Source of the DNA: Acuticoccus sp965213555
GTDB taxonomy: Bacteria > Pseudomonadota > Alphaproteobacteria > Rhizobiales > Amorphaceae
Reading direction: 5' to 3'
Assembly (NCBI RefSeq): GCF_965213555.1
Contig: NZ_OZ243890.1
Coordinates: 806,001 to 870,000, forward strand
DNA length: 64,000 nucleotides
Positions within the stretch are counted from its first letter, which is position 1. Each line of letters starts with the position of its first letter. The translations under genes and the position numbers were made by a program. Shown here piece after piece: positions 44,659 through 54,233 of the stretch. Below the pieces are notes generated by a model, which saw nothing but the letters and a program-made list of their open reading frames with translations, was not told the DNA's origin and searched no databases.

Positions 44659-45291
44659 ATGTTCGCGCTTGCCCGCCGCGCCGCCCTCGCCGCCGTTGCG
44701 CTGTGCCTCGCGCTCGCCGGTCCGCAGGAGGGCGTCGCTGCTGCCACCGACGAGGCGCTCGCCGAGATCAACGCGTACTTCAACGCGATCCGTACGATGC
44801 GCGGCGAGTTCGTCCAGTTCGGGCCCGACGGCTCGCGCACCGAGGGCCGGTTCGCCATCTCCCGGCCGGGCAAGGTCCGCTTCTTCTACGACCGCCCCTC
44901 CTCCCTCGACATCATCGCCGACGGCGAGTCGGTGGCGGTGCGCGACCGGCGCCGGGCGACGCAGGACATCTGGCCGCTGTCGAAGACGCCGCTGCGCTTC
45001 CTCCTCGACAACTCCATCGACCTCACCAGCGATGCCAAGGTCACGGGCGTCGACGTCCAGCCCGACCTCGTGTCCGTCACCATCGAGGAGAACACCGCGT
45101 TCGGCGAGGGCAAGCTGACGCTGTTGTTCGATTCGTCGACCAACGAGCTCAAGCAGTGGAACGTCGTCGACGGCAAGGGACAGGAGACGAGCGTGTCGAT
45201 CTACAACGTGGCGACCGGCGTCGACGTGGACGAGGAGCTGTTCGAGATCGACTACACGCGGGTGCTCGACGACAAGCGCGGCCGCCGCTGA
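44659..45291 (+). CDS. lolA: Outer-membrane lipoprotein carrier LolA family
   Basis: LolA carries lipoproteins across the periplasm. The 210-residue protein starts with a signal peptide (MFALARRAALAAVALCLALA then PQEGVAAA). The mature part has YFNAIRTMRGEFVQFGPDGS, RFAISRPGKVRFFYDRPSSL, the family's hydrophobic-cavity Arg/Tyr pattern, then WPLSKTPLRFLLD and a later LKQWNVVDGKGQETSVSIYN. GAGGA precedes ATG. The usp gene follows by six bases, so they are likely co-transcribed. Lipoproteins from this system first need Lnt, also encoded here. Confidence 0.92.
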   Translation: MFALARRAALAAVALCLALAGPQEGVAAATDEALAEINAYFNAIRTMRGEFVQFGPDGSRTEGRFAISRPGKVRFFYDRPSSLDIIADGESVAVRDRRRATQDIWPLSKTPLRFLLDNSIDLTSDAKVTGVDVQPDLVSVTIEENTAFGEGKLTLLFDSSTNELKQWNVVDGKGQETSVSIYNVATGVDVDEELFEIDYTRVLDDKRGRR

Positions 45292-45297
45292 CGGGCC

Positions 45298-45756
45298 GTG
45301 CGCAAGTTCCTCGTCATCGTCGACGATACGCCCGAGTGCGAGGTCGCGCTGGTCTACGCCGGGCGCCGCGCTGAAAGGACGGGGTCCAGTGTCATCGCCC
45401 TGTGCATCGCAGCGACGAGCGAGTTCCAGCACTGGCTCGGCGTCGAGAACCTGATGCGCGAGGAGGCGGAGGCCGAGGCGCAGGAGATGCTCGACCGCGT
45501 CCTCGCCAAGGTGGCCGACCGCATGCCGGACGACCCCGAGCGCAAGGTCGTGATCGGCCACCGGGTCGACGGCATCCGTCAGGCGATCGCCGACAACCCC
45601 GAGATCGTCGTCCTGGTGCTCGGCGCCGCCTCCGGCTCGGAGGGGCCGGGACCTCTGGTGAGCGCCATCGCGGGCGGACAGTCCGGCGGCTACCCGATCC
45701 CCATCACCATCGTTCCCGGCGGGCTCACCGAGGAGCAGATCGAGGCGATCGTGTGA
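45298..45756 (+). CDS. Universal stress protein (UspA family)
   Basis: A single-domain UspA-like protein of 152 residues. It opens KFLVIVDDTPECEVALVYA (strand and Asp of the Usp fold) and has VIALCIAATSEF and VVLVLGAASGSEG (like the G-2x-G-9x-G-S/T nucleotide motif, but not fully matching). GTG at 45298, six bases after lolA, gives the normal length. A Glu-rich helix (NLMREEAEAEAQEMLDRVLA) lies in the middle. It may bind ATP; the imperfect motif leaves that open. Confidence 0.88.
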   Translation: MRKFLVIVDDTPECEVALVYAGRRAERTGSSVIALCIAATSEFQHWLGVENLMREEAEAEAQEMLDRVLAKVADRMPDDPERKVVIGHRVDGIRQAIADNPEIVVLVLGAASGSEGPGPLVSAIAGGQSGGYPIPITIVPGGLTEEQIEAIV

Positions 45757-45839
45757 TGGGCCGCGGCGGAACGTGTGGCGACCCGGGCACTTCTCCCAGA
45801 AAGGCGGTCGCACGGGCCGCCGAAGCCTAGGAGGACACG

Positions 45840-46616
45840 ATGCGACACGTCCCTTGCGCGGCCCTGTGCGCGGCGCTCCTTTTCACCACGATGCCAGCGG
45901 AGGCGCAGCCGCTGGGACCCTCCGGCGACTGGGAGCGGCTCGGCCAGCGCCAGGTGGCCTACGATGCCGAGCGCGATCAGTTGGGGCTGCAGGGCGAAGG
46001 CGAGTTCCAGTCGGTGCAGTTCTGCGTCGACCGCGCCCCGGTGACCGTGCGCGACATGGAGGTCCACTTCGGGGACGGCACGACGCAGTCCGTAAGCCTG
46101 CGCGAACGCTTCGCCGTCGGGACGTGCTCGCGCCAGATCAACCTCGTCGGCCTCGATCGCTACCTGAACCGGCTCGTGATGCGCTACGAGACGCGGCGCG
46201 ACCGCGGTCCCAAGGCGCTCGTGACCTTCTACGGGCTGCCGGCGCCGCAGTACGGGACGCAGCGTCCGCCGGCGCAGGCTGCGCCCGCGCGCTTCGAGCG
46301 CGAGTGGTCGCGCCTCGGGCAGCGACAGGTCGCCTACGGGACCGAGCAGGACCAGCTCCAGCTCACGAGCGACGCGCGGTACAACGAGCTTCGGTTCTGC
46401 GTCGGTCGCGGAGGGCTCGTCGTGAACGACATGACGGTCGTGTTCGCTGACGGCGGCGAGCAGGACGTGCGGCTGCGCCGGCGCTTCGGCGACGGGTCGT
46501 GCACGCGCCCCATCGCCCTTCAGGGTCGGGACCGTCCGATCGCCCGCCTGCAGCTCACCTACCAGACGCAGCCGGACTTCGGCCCGAAGGCGCTCGTCAC
46601 GTTCGAGGCACGCTGA
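45840..46616 (+). CDS. Secreted protein with two copies of a Cys-containing domain (DUF2541-like?)
   Basis: A 258-residue exported protein. Signal peptide MRHVPCAALCAALLF then MPAEAQ. Two homologous domains of about 102 residues follow (31-132 and 156-258), each W-x-RLGQRQVAY, D-QL-L, FCV, DM-V-F-DG, LR-RF-x2-G-C, then a Y-x-T segment and GPKALVTF. Each has two Cys (FCV and GTCSR or GSCTR), which could form a disulfide. The linker is Pro/Ala-rich. I recall similar sequences under the name DUF2541; this is not certain. The 3' end overlaps the convergent 'GHNGGPPL' gene by 20 bases. Function unknown, periplasmic or secreted. Confidence 0.85.
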   Translation: MRHVPCAALCAALLFTTMPAEAQPLGPSGDWERLGQRQVAYDAERDQLGLQGEGEFQSVQFCVDRAPVTVRDMEVHFGDGTTQSVSLRERFAVGTCSRQINLVGLDRYLNRLVMRYETRRDRGPKALVTFYGLPAPQYGTQRPPAQAAPARFEREWSRLGQRQVAYGTEQDQLQLTSDARYNELRFCVGRGGLVVNDMTVVFADGGEQDVRLRRRFGDGSCTRPIALQGRDRPIARLQLTYQTQPDFGPKALVTFEAR

Positions 46617-46917
46617 AGGCAGTGCGCGCCCGCACGATCGCCGCGATCCGCTCGCCGTCCGCCGCCGACAGGTGGCGGCCGCGCTCGGCGATCTCGCGGG
46701 CGTACTCCTCGTAGGTGAGGCCGACGGCCCTTGCCGCTTCCAGGCGGCGCAGCAGGATCGCCCGCGGCGGCGTGCGATGCCGCCGCCGATGGGCCGAGCG
46801 CCACGCGAAGTAGCCGCCGATGGCGCCGTCGCCCCAGGGTGGGCGGTGGCGCTCCAGCGGCGGGCCGCCGTTGTGGCCGATGGGGGCCGGGCCGAGCGCC
46901 GGCTCGCCGGTCCGCAC
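46597..46917 (-). CDS. Small 'GHNGGPPL' conserved hypothetical protein, 106 aa
   Basis: The motif GHNGGPPL near residues 14-21, followed by a short linker, WRSAHRRRHRTPPRAILLRRLE and AVGLTYEEYAREIAERGRHL, matches small proteins that I know from Hyphomicrobiales genomes and that have no assigned role. Charge is strongly basic in the middle, so nucleic-acid binding is possible but not shown. GTG at 46917 was kept as start. It overlaps the end of the duplicated-domain gene on the other strand and lies just after the M20 gene in the same direction (16-base gap). Confidence 0.78.
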   Translation of the reverse strand: MRTGEPALGPAPIGHNGGPPLERHRPPWGDGAIGGYFAWRSAHRRRHRTPPRAILLRRLEAARAVGLTYEEYAREIAERGRHLSAADGERIAAIVRARTAFSVPRT

Positions 46918-46933
46918 GCGGGGCGACGGCGCG

Positions 46934-48106
46934 TCAGCCCGCGCGCGGCAGCGCGGCCTCCACGAGGGTCGTCCAGTACGAGGCCCCGATCGGCAGCAGC
47001 GCGTCGTTGAAGTCGTAGGCCTCGTTGTGCAGGTTCGCGACGTCCTCGCCGATGCCGGCGAAGATGAACGCCCCAGGCCGCTCGTTCAGCATGAAGGAGA
47101 AGTCCTCCGCCCCCATGGTCGGCGCGGTGGCGGCGTCGACGTTGTTGGCGCCGACCACCTTCGCCGCGACGTCGGCGACGAAGCGGGCCTCCTCCTCGTC
47201 GTTGACGAGGACCGGATACTCGCGGCGGTAGTCGAGCCGCGCCTCGACGCGGTGCGCGAGGCCGACCTGCTCGACGACGGCGGCGAGCTGCGCCTCGACC
47301 ATGTCCCGGGTCTCGGGCTTCAGCGTGCGCACCGTGCCCGACAGCTTCGCCCGCTGGGGGATGACGTTGCTCGCCGTCCCCGCGTGAAACGTCGTGATCG
47401 ACACCACCGCGGCATCCAAGGGATCGACGTTGCGCGCCACGATGGACTGCGCGGCGGTGACGATGGCCGCGCCGGCGAGCACGGGGTCGCAGGCAAGGTG
47501 GGGCCGTGCCGCGTGCCCGCCGCGGCCCTCGATGGTGATGCTGAAGAAGTCGGCCGAGGCCATCTGCGAGCCTGACCGGATGTGGAAGCTGCCCACCGGC
47601 ATCCCCGGCCAGTTGTGCAGTCCGTAGACGCGTTCGACGTTGAACCGCGTGAGGAGTCCGTCGTCGATCATCGCCTTGGCGCCGGCGCCACCCTCCTCCG
47701 CCGGCTGGAAGATCAGGACGACGGTGCCGTCGAAGTTGCGTGTCTCAGCAAGGTGCTTGGCCGCGCCGAGCAGCATCGCGGTGTGCCCGTCGTGGCCGCA
47801 CGCGTGCATGGCGCCGTCGTTCTTTGAGGCCCAGGGCCGCCCCGTGCGCTCCGGGATCGGCAGCGCGTCCATGTCCGCCCTCAGGCCGACGACGCGCCCG
47901 GAGGACCCCTGGCCGCGGATGACGCCGACGACGCCGGTTCGGCCGACGCCGGTCACGACCTCGTCGCAACCGAACTCGGCGAGGCGGTCGGCAACCACCT
48001 TCGCGGTCCGGTGGACCTCGTAGCCGATCTCGGGATGCTCGTGGATGTCGCGGCGCCACTCGGTGATCTCGTCGGCCATCTCGGCGAGGCGATTGACGAC
48101 GGGCAT
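46934..48106 (-). CDS. M20 family amidohydrolase (hippurate hydrolase-like)
   Basis: A zinc- or manganese-dependent aminoacylase/amidohydrolase of 390 residues. Motifs: HEHPEIGYE, VGLRADMDALPI, MHACGHDGHTAMLLGAAKHL (metal His and Asp), FQPAEEGGAGAKAMIDDG (metal Glu), IEGRGGHAARPHLACDP in the dimer domain, and a final TMGAEDFSFML (metal His/Glu block). Substrate could be hippurate, N-acetyl amino acids or IAA-type conjugates; genome context does not decide. ATG at 48106. It is probably a cytoplasmic enzyme since no signal peptide is visible. Confidence 0.93.
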   Translation of the reverse strand: MPVVNRLAEMADEITEWRRDIHEHPEIGYEVHRTAKVVADRLAEFGCDEVVTGVGRTGVVGVIRGQGSSGRVVGLRADMDALPIPERTGRPWASKNDGAMHACGHDGHTAMLLGAAKHLAETRNFDGTVVLIFQPAEEGGAGAKAMIDDGLLTRFNVERVYGLHNWPGMPVGSFHIRSGSQMASADFFSITIEGRGGHAARPHLACDPVLAGAAIVTAAQSIVARNVDPLDAAVVSITTFHAGTASNVIPQRAKLSGTVRTLKPETRDMVEAQLAAVVEQVGLAHRVEARLDYRREYPVLVNDEEEARFVADVAAKVVGANNVDAATAPTMGAEDFSFMLNERPGAFIFAGIGEDVANLHNEAYDFNDALLPIGASYWTTLVEAALPRAG

Positions 48107-48235
48107 GGCGGCACTCCGCAGAAGGCGCTGGAAGGCGTTCGCCTACCAAGCACAAAGCCGCCGGACGCGCCAGCGAGGCCCCCGGGAGCGCTGTCGGTTG
48201 GAGACGAGACTGCTGACCTCTCCGGTCGCCCCGGA

Positions 48236-48262
48236 ACGAAGAAGGGCGGCCCGAAGGCCGCC
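48236..48262 (-). terminator. Rho-independent terminator of the OmpA gene
   Basis: On the minus strand GGGCGGCC-TTCG-GGCCGCCC forms a perfect eight-base stem with the stable UUCG loop, followed by TTCTTCGTT. It lies 26 bases after the stop of the OmpA-repeat gene. Confidence 0.85.
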
Positions 48263-48288
48263 CCACAAGATCTGCGAAGGGTCGCAGG

Positions 48289-49851
48289 TCAGCCCGAGAT
48301 GGCGGACGCGTCGATGACGCGGATCTCCACGCGGCGGTTCTCCTCGGACCGCTCGTCCTCGCCGGCGGGGACCTCGGTGTTGGTCTCCCCAGCGCCCCGC
48401 GTGCGGATCCTCGCCTCCTCGACGCCGAGCTCGACGAGGGCATCCCTCACCGCGTCGACCCGGCGCTCGGACAGCTCCATGTTGTAGTCCGCGTCGCCGA
48501 TCGGGCTGGCGTGGCCGGTCAGGAGCACCGCTGCCTCCGGCATGGTGCGGTAGGCGTCGATGGCCTCGCGCAGCACGTCCTCCCGCTGGTCCGTCGTGAC
48601 CTCGGCGGAGTCAAAGCCGAACTCCACCTCGATGACGGCGATGGACTCGGCCGCCTCGAGCTCACGCACCTCGGCCTCGGCGATGACGATGGTCGGCGCG
48701 TCCTCCGTCATGACGGAGACGTCGGGACCACCCTCCTCACGCGTGGCGCTGACCTCGGCGCCGGACGCGATGTCCGCCGATACCGCGGGCCGGCTCTGGG
48801 ACACGTCGACTTCGGCCTCGGGTTGCGACACGGCGACGGTGGCCTCGCGCTGCTCGACCTCCACCTGCGGCGCGGCCTGCGTGACGTCGACCTGCGGCTG
48901 AGCCTGGGTGACGTTCACCACGGGCTCCTGCTCCTCGACCTCGACGCGGGCCTCGGGCTGCACCACCGCCACCTCCGGCTGACGCTGGGTGACGTTCACC
49001 TCGGGCCGCGCCTGCTCGACGGTCACGTTCGGCTGCGCCTGGGCGACGTCGACCACGGGCTCGGCCGCCTCGACGGTCACGATGGGCTCCGGCTGCACGA
49101 CGGCGACCTCGGGCTCGGTCTGCTCGACGGTGATCGTCGGCTGCGGCTGCCGGATCTCCACCTCGGGCTGGAACTGGCGCACGATGATCTCGGGCTCGGG
49201 CTGCTCGATGCGCACGCGTGGCTGGGTCTGCTGCACGGCGATCTCGGGCTGCGGCTGCTCGACCTGCACCCGCGGCGCCGGCTGCATCACGGCGACCTTG
49301 GGCGCCGCCGCCTGCACATCGACCCGAGCCTCGGGCTGACGCACGTCGACCCGCTGCTGGGGCGCCGCAACGGACACGTCGGCGGCCGGCTGACGCACCT
49401 CGATCTCGGACGCACGCTGGGCGACGTCGACCTCGGTGGCCTCCTGCTCGACGGTGACGTCGGCCTCGGACGGCTGGACCGCCACCTGCGCCGGCACCGC
49501 CTGGACCGCCACGGTGGTGCGCTCGGCCTCGGCGACCATGGCCGACAGGCGCTCGGTGCGCTGCAGCGCCTGCTCGTCGGTGGCACCTTCGATGATGGTG
49601 CCCTCGTCGGCGATGGCCGTCTGCGCCTCGGCCAGCACCGCGAAGCACTCGCCTTCGGTGACCCCGCGCGCCTCTACGAGGCGGGTCTCGTAGTCGGAGA
49701 ACAGGCTCTCGATGCGCGCGAAGGCGTCGTCATCGCGGATCGTCTCCATGAAGGCATCGACCTCGTCCGCGCAGGCCAGGTCCTGCGCCGCGGCCGGCGC
49801 CGCGAGGGCCAGCGCGGTCGTCGCCAACAGAACTGCTCGCGAAATGGGCAT
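48289..49851 (-). CDS. OmpA-family protein with a long nine-residue-repeat region
   Basis: A 520-residue envelope protein. Signal peptide (about 1-23), an N-terminal helical part (about 24-113) with two Cys, a repeat region (114-356), an acidic spacer, and a C-terminal OmpA peptidoglycan-binding domain (about 400-515): EVEFGFDSAEVTTDQREDVL, LLTGHASPIGDADYNMELSE and RVDAVRDALVELG, ending with ENRRVEIRVID. The repeats have the form V-x-V-x-Q-x-x-P-x. The OmpA domain should anchor the protein to peptidoglycan while the repeats extend as a rod or bind a surface ligand. No beta-barrel transmembrane part is seen. ATG at 49851; a Rho-independent terminator follows the stop. Confidence 0.93.
   Translation of the reverse strand: MPISRAVLLATTALALAAPAAAQDLACADEVDAFMETIRDDDAFARIESLFSDYETRLVEARGVTEGECFAVLAEAQTAIADEGTIIEGATDEQALQRTERLSAMVAEAERTTVAVQAVPAQVAVQPSEADVTVEQEATEVDVAQRASEIEVRQPAADVSVAAPQQRVDVRQPEARVDVQAAAPKVAVMQPAPRVQVEQPQPEIAVQQTQPRVRIEQPEPEIIVRQFQPEVEIRQPQPTITVEQTEPEVAVVQPEPIVTVEAAEPVVDVAQAQPNVTVEQARPEVNVTQRQPEVAVVQPEARVEVEEQEPVVNVTQAQPQVDVTQAAPQVEVEQREATVAVSQPEAEVDVSQSRPAVSADIASGAEVSATREEGGPDVSVMTEDAPTIVIAEAEVRELEAAESIAVIEVEFGFDSAEVTTDQREDVLREAIDAYRTMPEAAVLLTGHASPIGDADYNMELSERRVDAVRDALVELGVEEARIRTRGAGETNTEVPAGEDERSEENRRVEIRVIDASAISG
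48784..49512 (-). repeat. 27 tandem nine-residue (27-base) coding repeats
   Basis: Translated units read VAVQAVPAQ, VAVQPSEAD, VTVEQEATE, through VDVSQSRPA, with consensus V-x-V-x-Q-x-x-P-x. The units differ in sequence, so at DNA level they are old repeats, not recent expansion. Alternating Val suggests a beta-strand or beta-solenoid-like rod. Confidence 0.88.
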
Positions 49852-50207
49852 GTCGTCTCCCCGTGTTGATTACACAGTCCCAAAAGCCGACACGGCGTAA
49901 ATACGTTCCAACAGAAACGTTATCCCATGAACATTCAAGCGGTATAAGACAGCTATACGTTACAAACGACCATTAAACCACATTATTTGTACTAGATTAA
50001 GCTTGATTACGATTGATGTTCAGGGTCGACATGCGCTCGATGGCCCGCAGCGCGGGGATGATCCGCGCCGCGTCGTCAGCGCTTGAACGTGTGGACCTCC
50101 ATCGGGACGAGGGGCTAACCCGTCGCACGACGCGGCGCCTTGACAGGCGTCGCCGCGGCACGCGCACTCCGCAGGATACGACAGCAAGAGACGACAGGGA
50201 GACGCCC
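49852..50207. other. Divergent promoter region between ompA-like gene and acs, 356 bases
   Basis: About 49870-50030 is AT-rich compared with the flanking genes and should carry promoters for both directions. No clear -35/-10 pair or binding site was certain. The right side, about 50030-50200, is GC-rich with a frame that reads on from acs but lacks codon character. ACAGGGAGA before 50208 is the acs ribosome-binding site. Confidence 0.55.
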
Positions 50208-52157
<1,950 letters not shown>

Positions 52158-52289
52158 GCCGCGGCGAACCGCCGAAGTCCACGTCAGCGCCGCGATCGCC
52201 GCAATGCCCGCGCATTGGCGCCGCGATCGCCGGCTAGGGTTGCACGATCGTCCCCTGCGGCGTCCGTCGGACGCCCGCCTAGGAGTTCC

Positions 52290-52475
52290 ATGGTTATGCA
52301 TCATCCCGAGTCGACGACCGACGCGCACCCCACCGACAGCGACCTCGACCGCCGCAGCATCCTCGCCCTCGCCGGGCGTTGGGGTGCGGTCCTGGCGCTC
52401 GCCCCTGCCCTTGCAGCCTGCAACTCCGACGACGACGAGGAGGAAGAGACCGAGGCGCAGCCGGACGCCGGCTAG
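52290..52475 (+). CDS. Small lipoprotein, 61 aa
   Basis: A short gene with a strong AGGAG four bases before ATG at 52290; an in-frame ATG two codons on is also possible. The protein has DLDRRSILALAGRWG, a hydrophobic helix (AVLALAPALAA) and a lipobox-like LAAC, then an acidic tail NSDDDEEEETEAQPDAG. The Cys is the likely lipidated residue. DRR before the helix resembles a twin-arginine signal, but the rest of the Tat consensus is absent. No homologue recognised. Confidence 0.7.
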   Translation: MVMHHPESTTDAHPTDSDLDRRSILALAGRWGAVLALAPALAACNSDDDEEEETEAQPDAG

Positions 52476-52499
52476 CTGGGTCGGGTCCTTGCACGGTTT

Positions 52500-52529
52500 G
52501 CCCACACCGGCAGCCTCGCCGGTGTGGGC
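52500..52529. terminator. Twelve-base perfect stem-loop between convergent genes
   Basis: GCCCACACCGGC pairs perfectly with GCCGGTGTGGGC around a six-base loop. It lies 24 bases after the lipoprotein gene stop and 15 before the end of yciB, so it could terminate both. Neither side has a T-run. Confidence 0.55.
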
Positions 52530-52544
52530 GCTGGACGCGGCTGT

Positions 52545-53183
52545 TCAGCGCGTCGGCACGTCGCTGGCCTCGTCCCCGAGCGCATGGCGTTGCATCAAGG
52601 GAAGCTGGCTCAGCGTGAACAGGACGGTGAGCGGCATCGTCCCGAACACCTTGAACGACACCCAGAGATCGGTCGAGAAGTTGCGCCAGACGACCTCGTT
52701 CACGACCGCCAGGAACGCGAAGAACAGGCCCCACCGTAGCGACAGCTTGCGCCAGCCCTCGGTGTCGAGGAGCAGCACGCTGCCGAACACCACGCCGAGC
52801 AGCGGCCGCTTGAAGATCCACAGCCCGCCCAGCAGCGCAGTGGCGAAGATCACGTTGACGATGGTCGGCTTCATCTTGATGAAGACGTCGTTCTGCAGGT
52901 AGAGCGTGAGCCCGCCGAACACGATCACGATGACGCCCGAGATCAGCGGCATGATGGGGACGCGGCGATAGATCGCGAGCGACACCGTCAGCGCCACCGT
53001 GGTCGCCAGCATGAACGCGGCGGTGGCGGCCATGATCGGCACCGTCGTGGGCTCGAGCGCGGCGAACGGTCCGAAGCGCTCCAAGTCCCACGCGCCGGCG
53101 CGGGCGTTCACTCCGAAGAAGGTCAGGAGCGGACCGAGCTCCAGGACCAGCTTCAACACACTACCTTCGCGGCGTACCGCCAT
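52545..53183 (-). CDS. yciB: Septation protein A (YciB/IspZ family)
   Basis: A 212-residue inner-membrane protein with about five or six hydrophobic helices, implicated in cell envelope integrity and septation. It opens VLELGPLLTFFGVNA and has VALTVSLAIYRRVPIMPLISG, VIVIVFGGLTLYL, DVFIKMKPTIVN (the family signature K-P-T) and WRKLSLRWGLFFAFLAVVNE. ATG at 53183 follows GGTGAGG; a GTG start two codons upstream is possible. The C-terminus is soluble. Confidence 0.93.
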   Translation of the reverse strand: MAVRREGSVLKLVLELGPLLTFFGVNARAGAWDLERFGPFAALEPTTVPIMAATAAFMLATTVALTVSLAIYRRVPIMPLISGVIVIVFGGLTLYLQNDVFIKMKPTIVNVIFATALLGGLWIFKRPLLGVVFGSVLLLDTEGWRKLSLRWGLFFAFLAVVNEVVWRNFSTDLWVSFKVFGTMPLTVLFTLSQLPLMQRHALGDEASDVPTR

Positions 53184-53317
53184 CCTCACCCACCCTACCG
53201 CTCGCCCAGCCTACAGCGTTCGTTCACCAAGGACGTCGCACATCGGAAATCGCTGCACGGGCCGACCTGCCGCCCAGTCGTGCGCCACGAGGGCGAACGC
53301 GTTAAGGACCGATCCCC

Positions 53318-54166
53318 ATGGACCAACCCGCGCCTCCCCGCTCCCGCAACGGGGCCGTGCCGCGCGAGGCTAGCGGCTCGCGCGGCGGACGCAAGGCGGA
53401 CCGTCGTCGCGGGCAGGCCCACGACGACGTCGCTCCAGACCTCGGCGAGGGGCTCGTCGCCGAGGGCCTCGCCAAGAGCTACGGCCGACGCACAGTCGTC
53501 AGGGACGTGTCGTTGCGCCTGTCCCATGGCGAGACCGTCGGGCTCCTGGGTCCCAACGGCGCCGGCAAGACGACGGTGTTCTACATGATCACCGGACTGA
53601 TCCGCCCCGACCGTGGCGCCATCACGCTGAACGGCTTCGCCGTCACGCGGCTGCCCATGTACCGCCGTGCGCGGCTCGGCATCGGCTACCTGCCCCAGGA
53701 GGCGTCGATCTTCCGTGGCCTCACCGTGGCGCAGAACGTGTTGGCGATCCTCGAGCTCACCGAGCCGGACCGGGCCCGCCGGCGCAAGGCCCTCGCCGAA
53801 CTCCTCGACGAGTTCGGGCTGACGCGGCTCGCGGACGCGCCGGCGACGTCGCTGTCGGGCGGCGAGCGCCGTCGCGTGGAGATCGCCCGCGCGCTCGCCT
53901 CGCGGCCGGACTTCATGCTCCTCGACGAGCCGTTCGCCGGCGTCGACCCCATCGCCGTGGCCGACATCCAGAGCCTCGTGCGCCACCTCACCCAGCGCGG
54001 GATCGGCGTCCTCATCACCGACCACAACGTGCGCGAGACGCTCGGCCTCATCGACCGGGCGACGATCATCGCCGCGGGCGAGGTGCTGACCGAGGGCACC
54101 CCCGAGGAGATCGTCGCCAACAAGGACGTCCGGCGGCTTTACCTCGGTGAGCGGTTCCGCCTTTGA
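53318..54166 (+). CDS. lptB: LPS export ABC transporter ATP-binding protein LptB
   Basis: The ATPase of the Lpt bridge that moves lipopolysaccharide to the outer membrane. The 282-residue protein has Walker A GPNGAGKTTVFYM, Q-loop YLPQEASIFRGLT, signature LSGGERRRVEIARALA, Walker B FMLLDEPFAGVDPIAVAD and ITDHNVRETLGL (H-loop). About 45 extra basic residues at the N-terminus (SGSRGGRKADRRRGQ) may be disordered or a wrong start. The usual lptA/lptC upstream are absent here; the preceding genes are unrelated. It leads into rpoN. Confidence 0.93.
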   Translation: MDQPAPPRSRNGAVPREASGSRGGRKADRRRGQAHDDVAPDLGEGLVAEGLAKSYGRRTVVRDVSLRLSHGETVGLLGPNGAGKTTVFYMITGLIRPDRGAITLNGFAVTRLPMYRRARLGIGYLPQEASIFRGLTVAQNVLAILELTEPDRARRRKALAELLDEFGLTRLADAPATSLSGGERRRVEIARALASRPDFMLLDEPFAGVDPIAVADIQSLVRHLTQRGIGVLITDHNVRETLGLIDRATIIAAGEVLTEGTPEEIVANKDVRRLYLGERFRL

Positions 54167-54233
54167 CAGCGCGCGCGCATTGTTTAACAAACCGTCATGC
54201 AAGGTTCGCGCCAAAACGACGGAACAATCGCAC

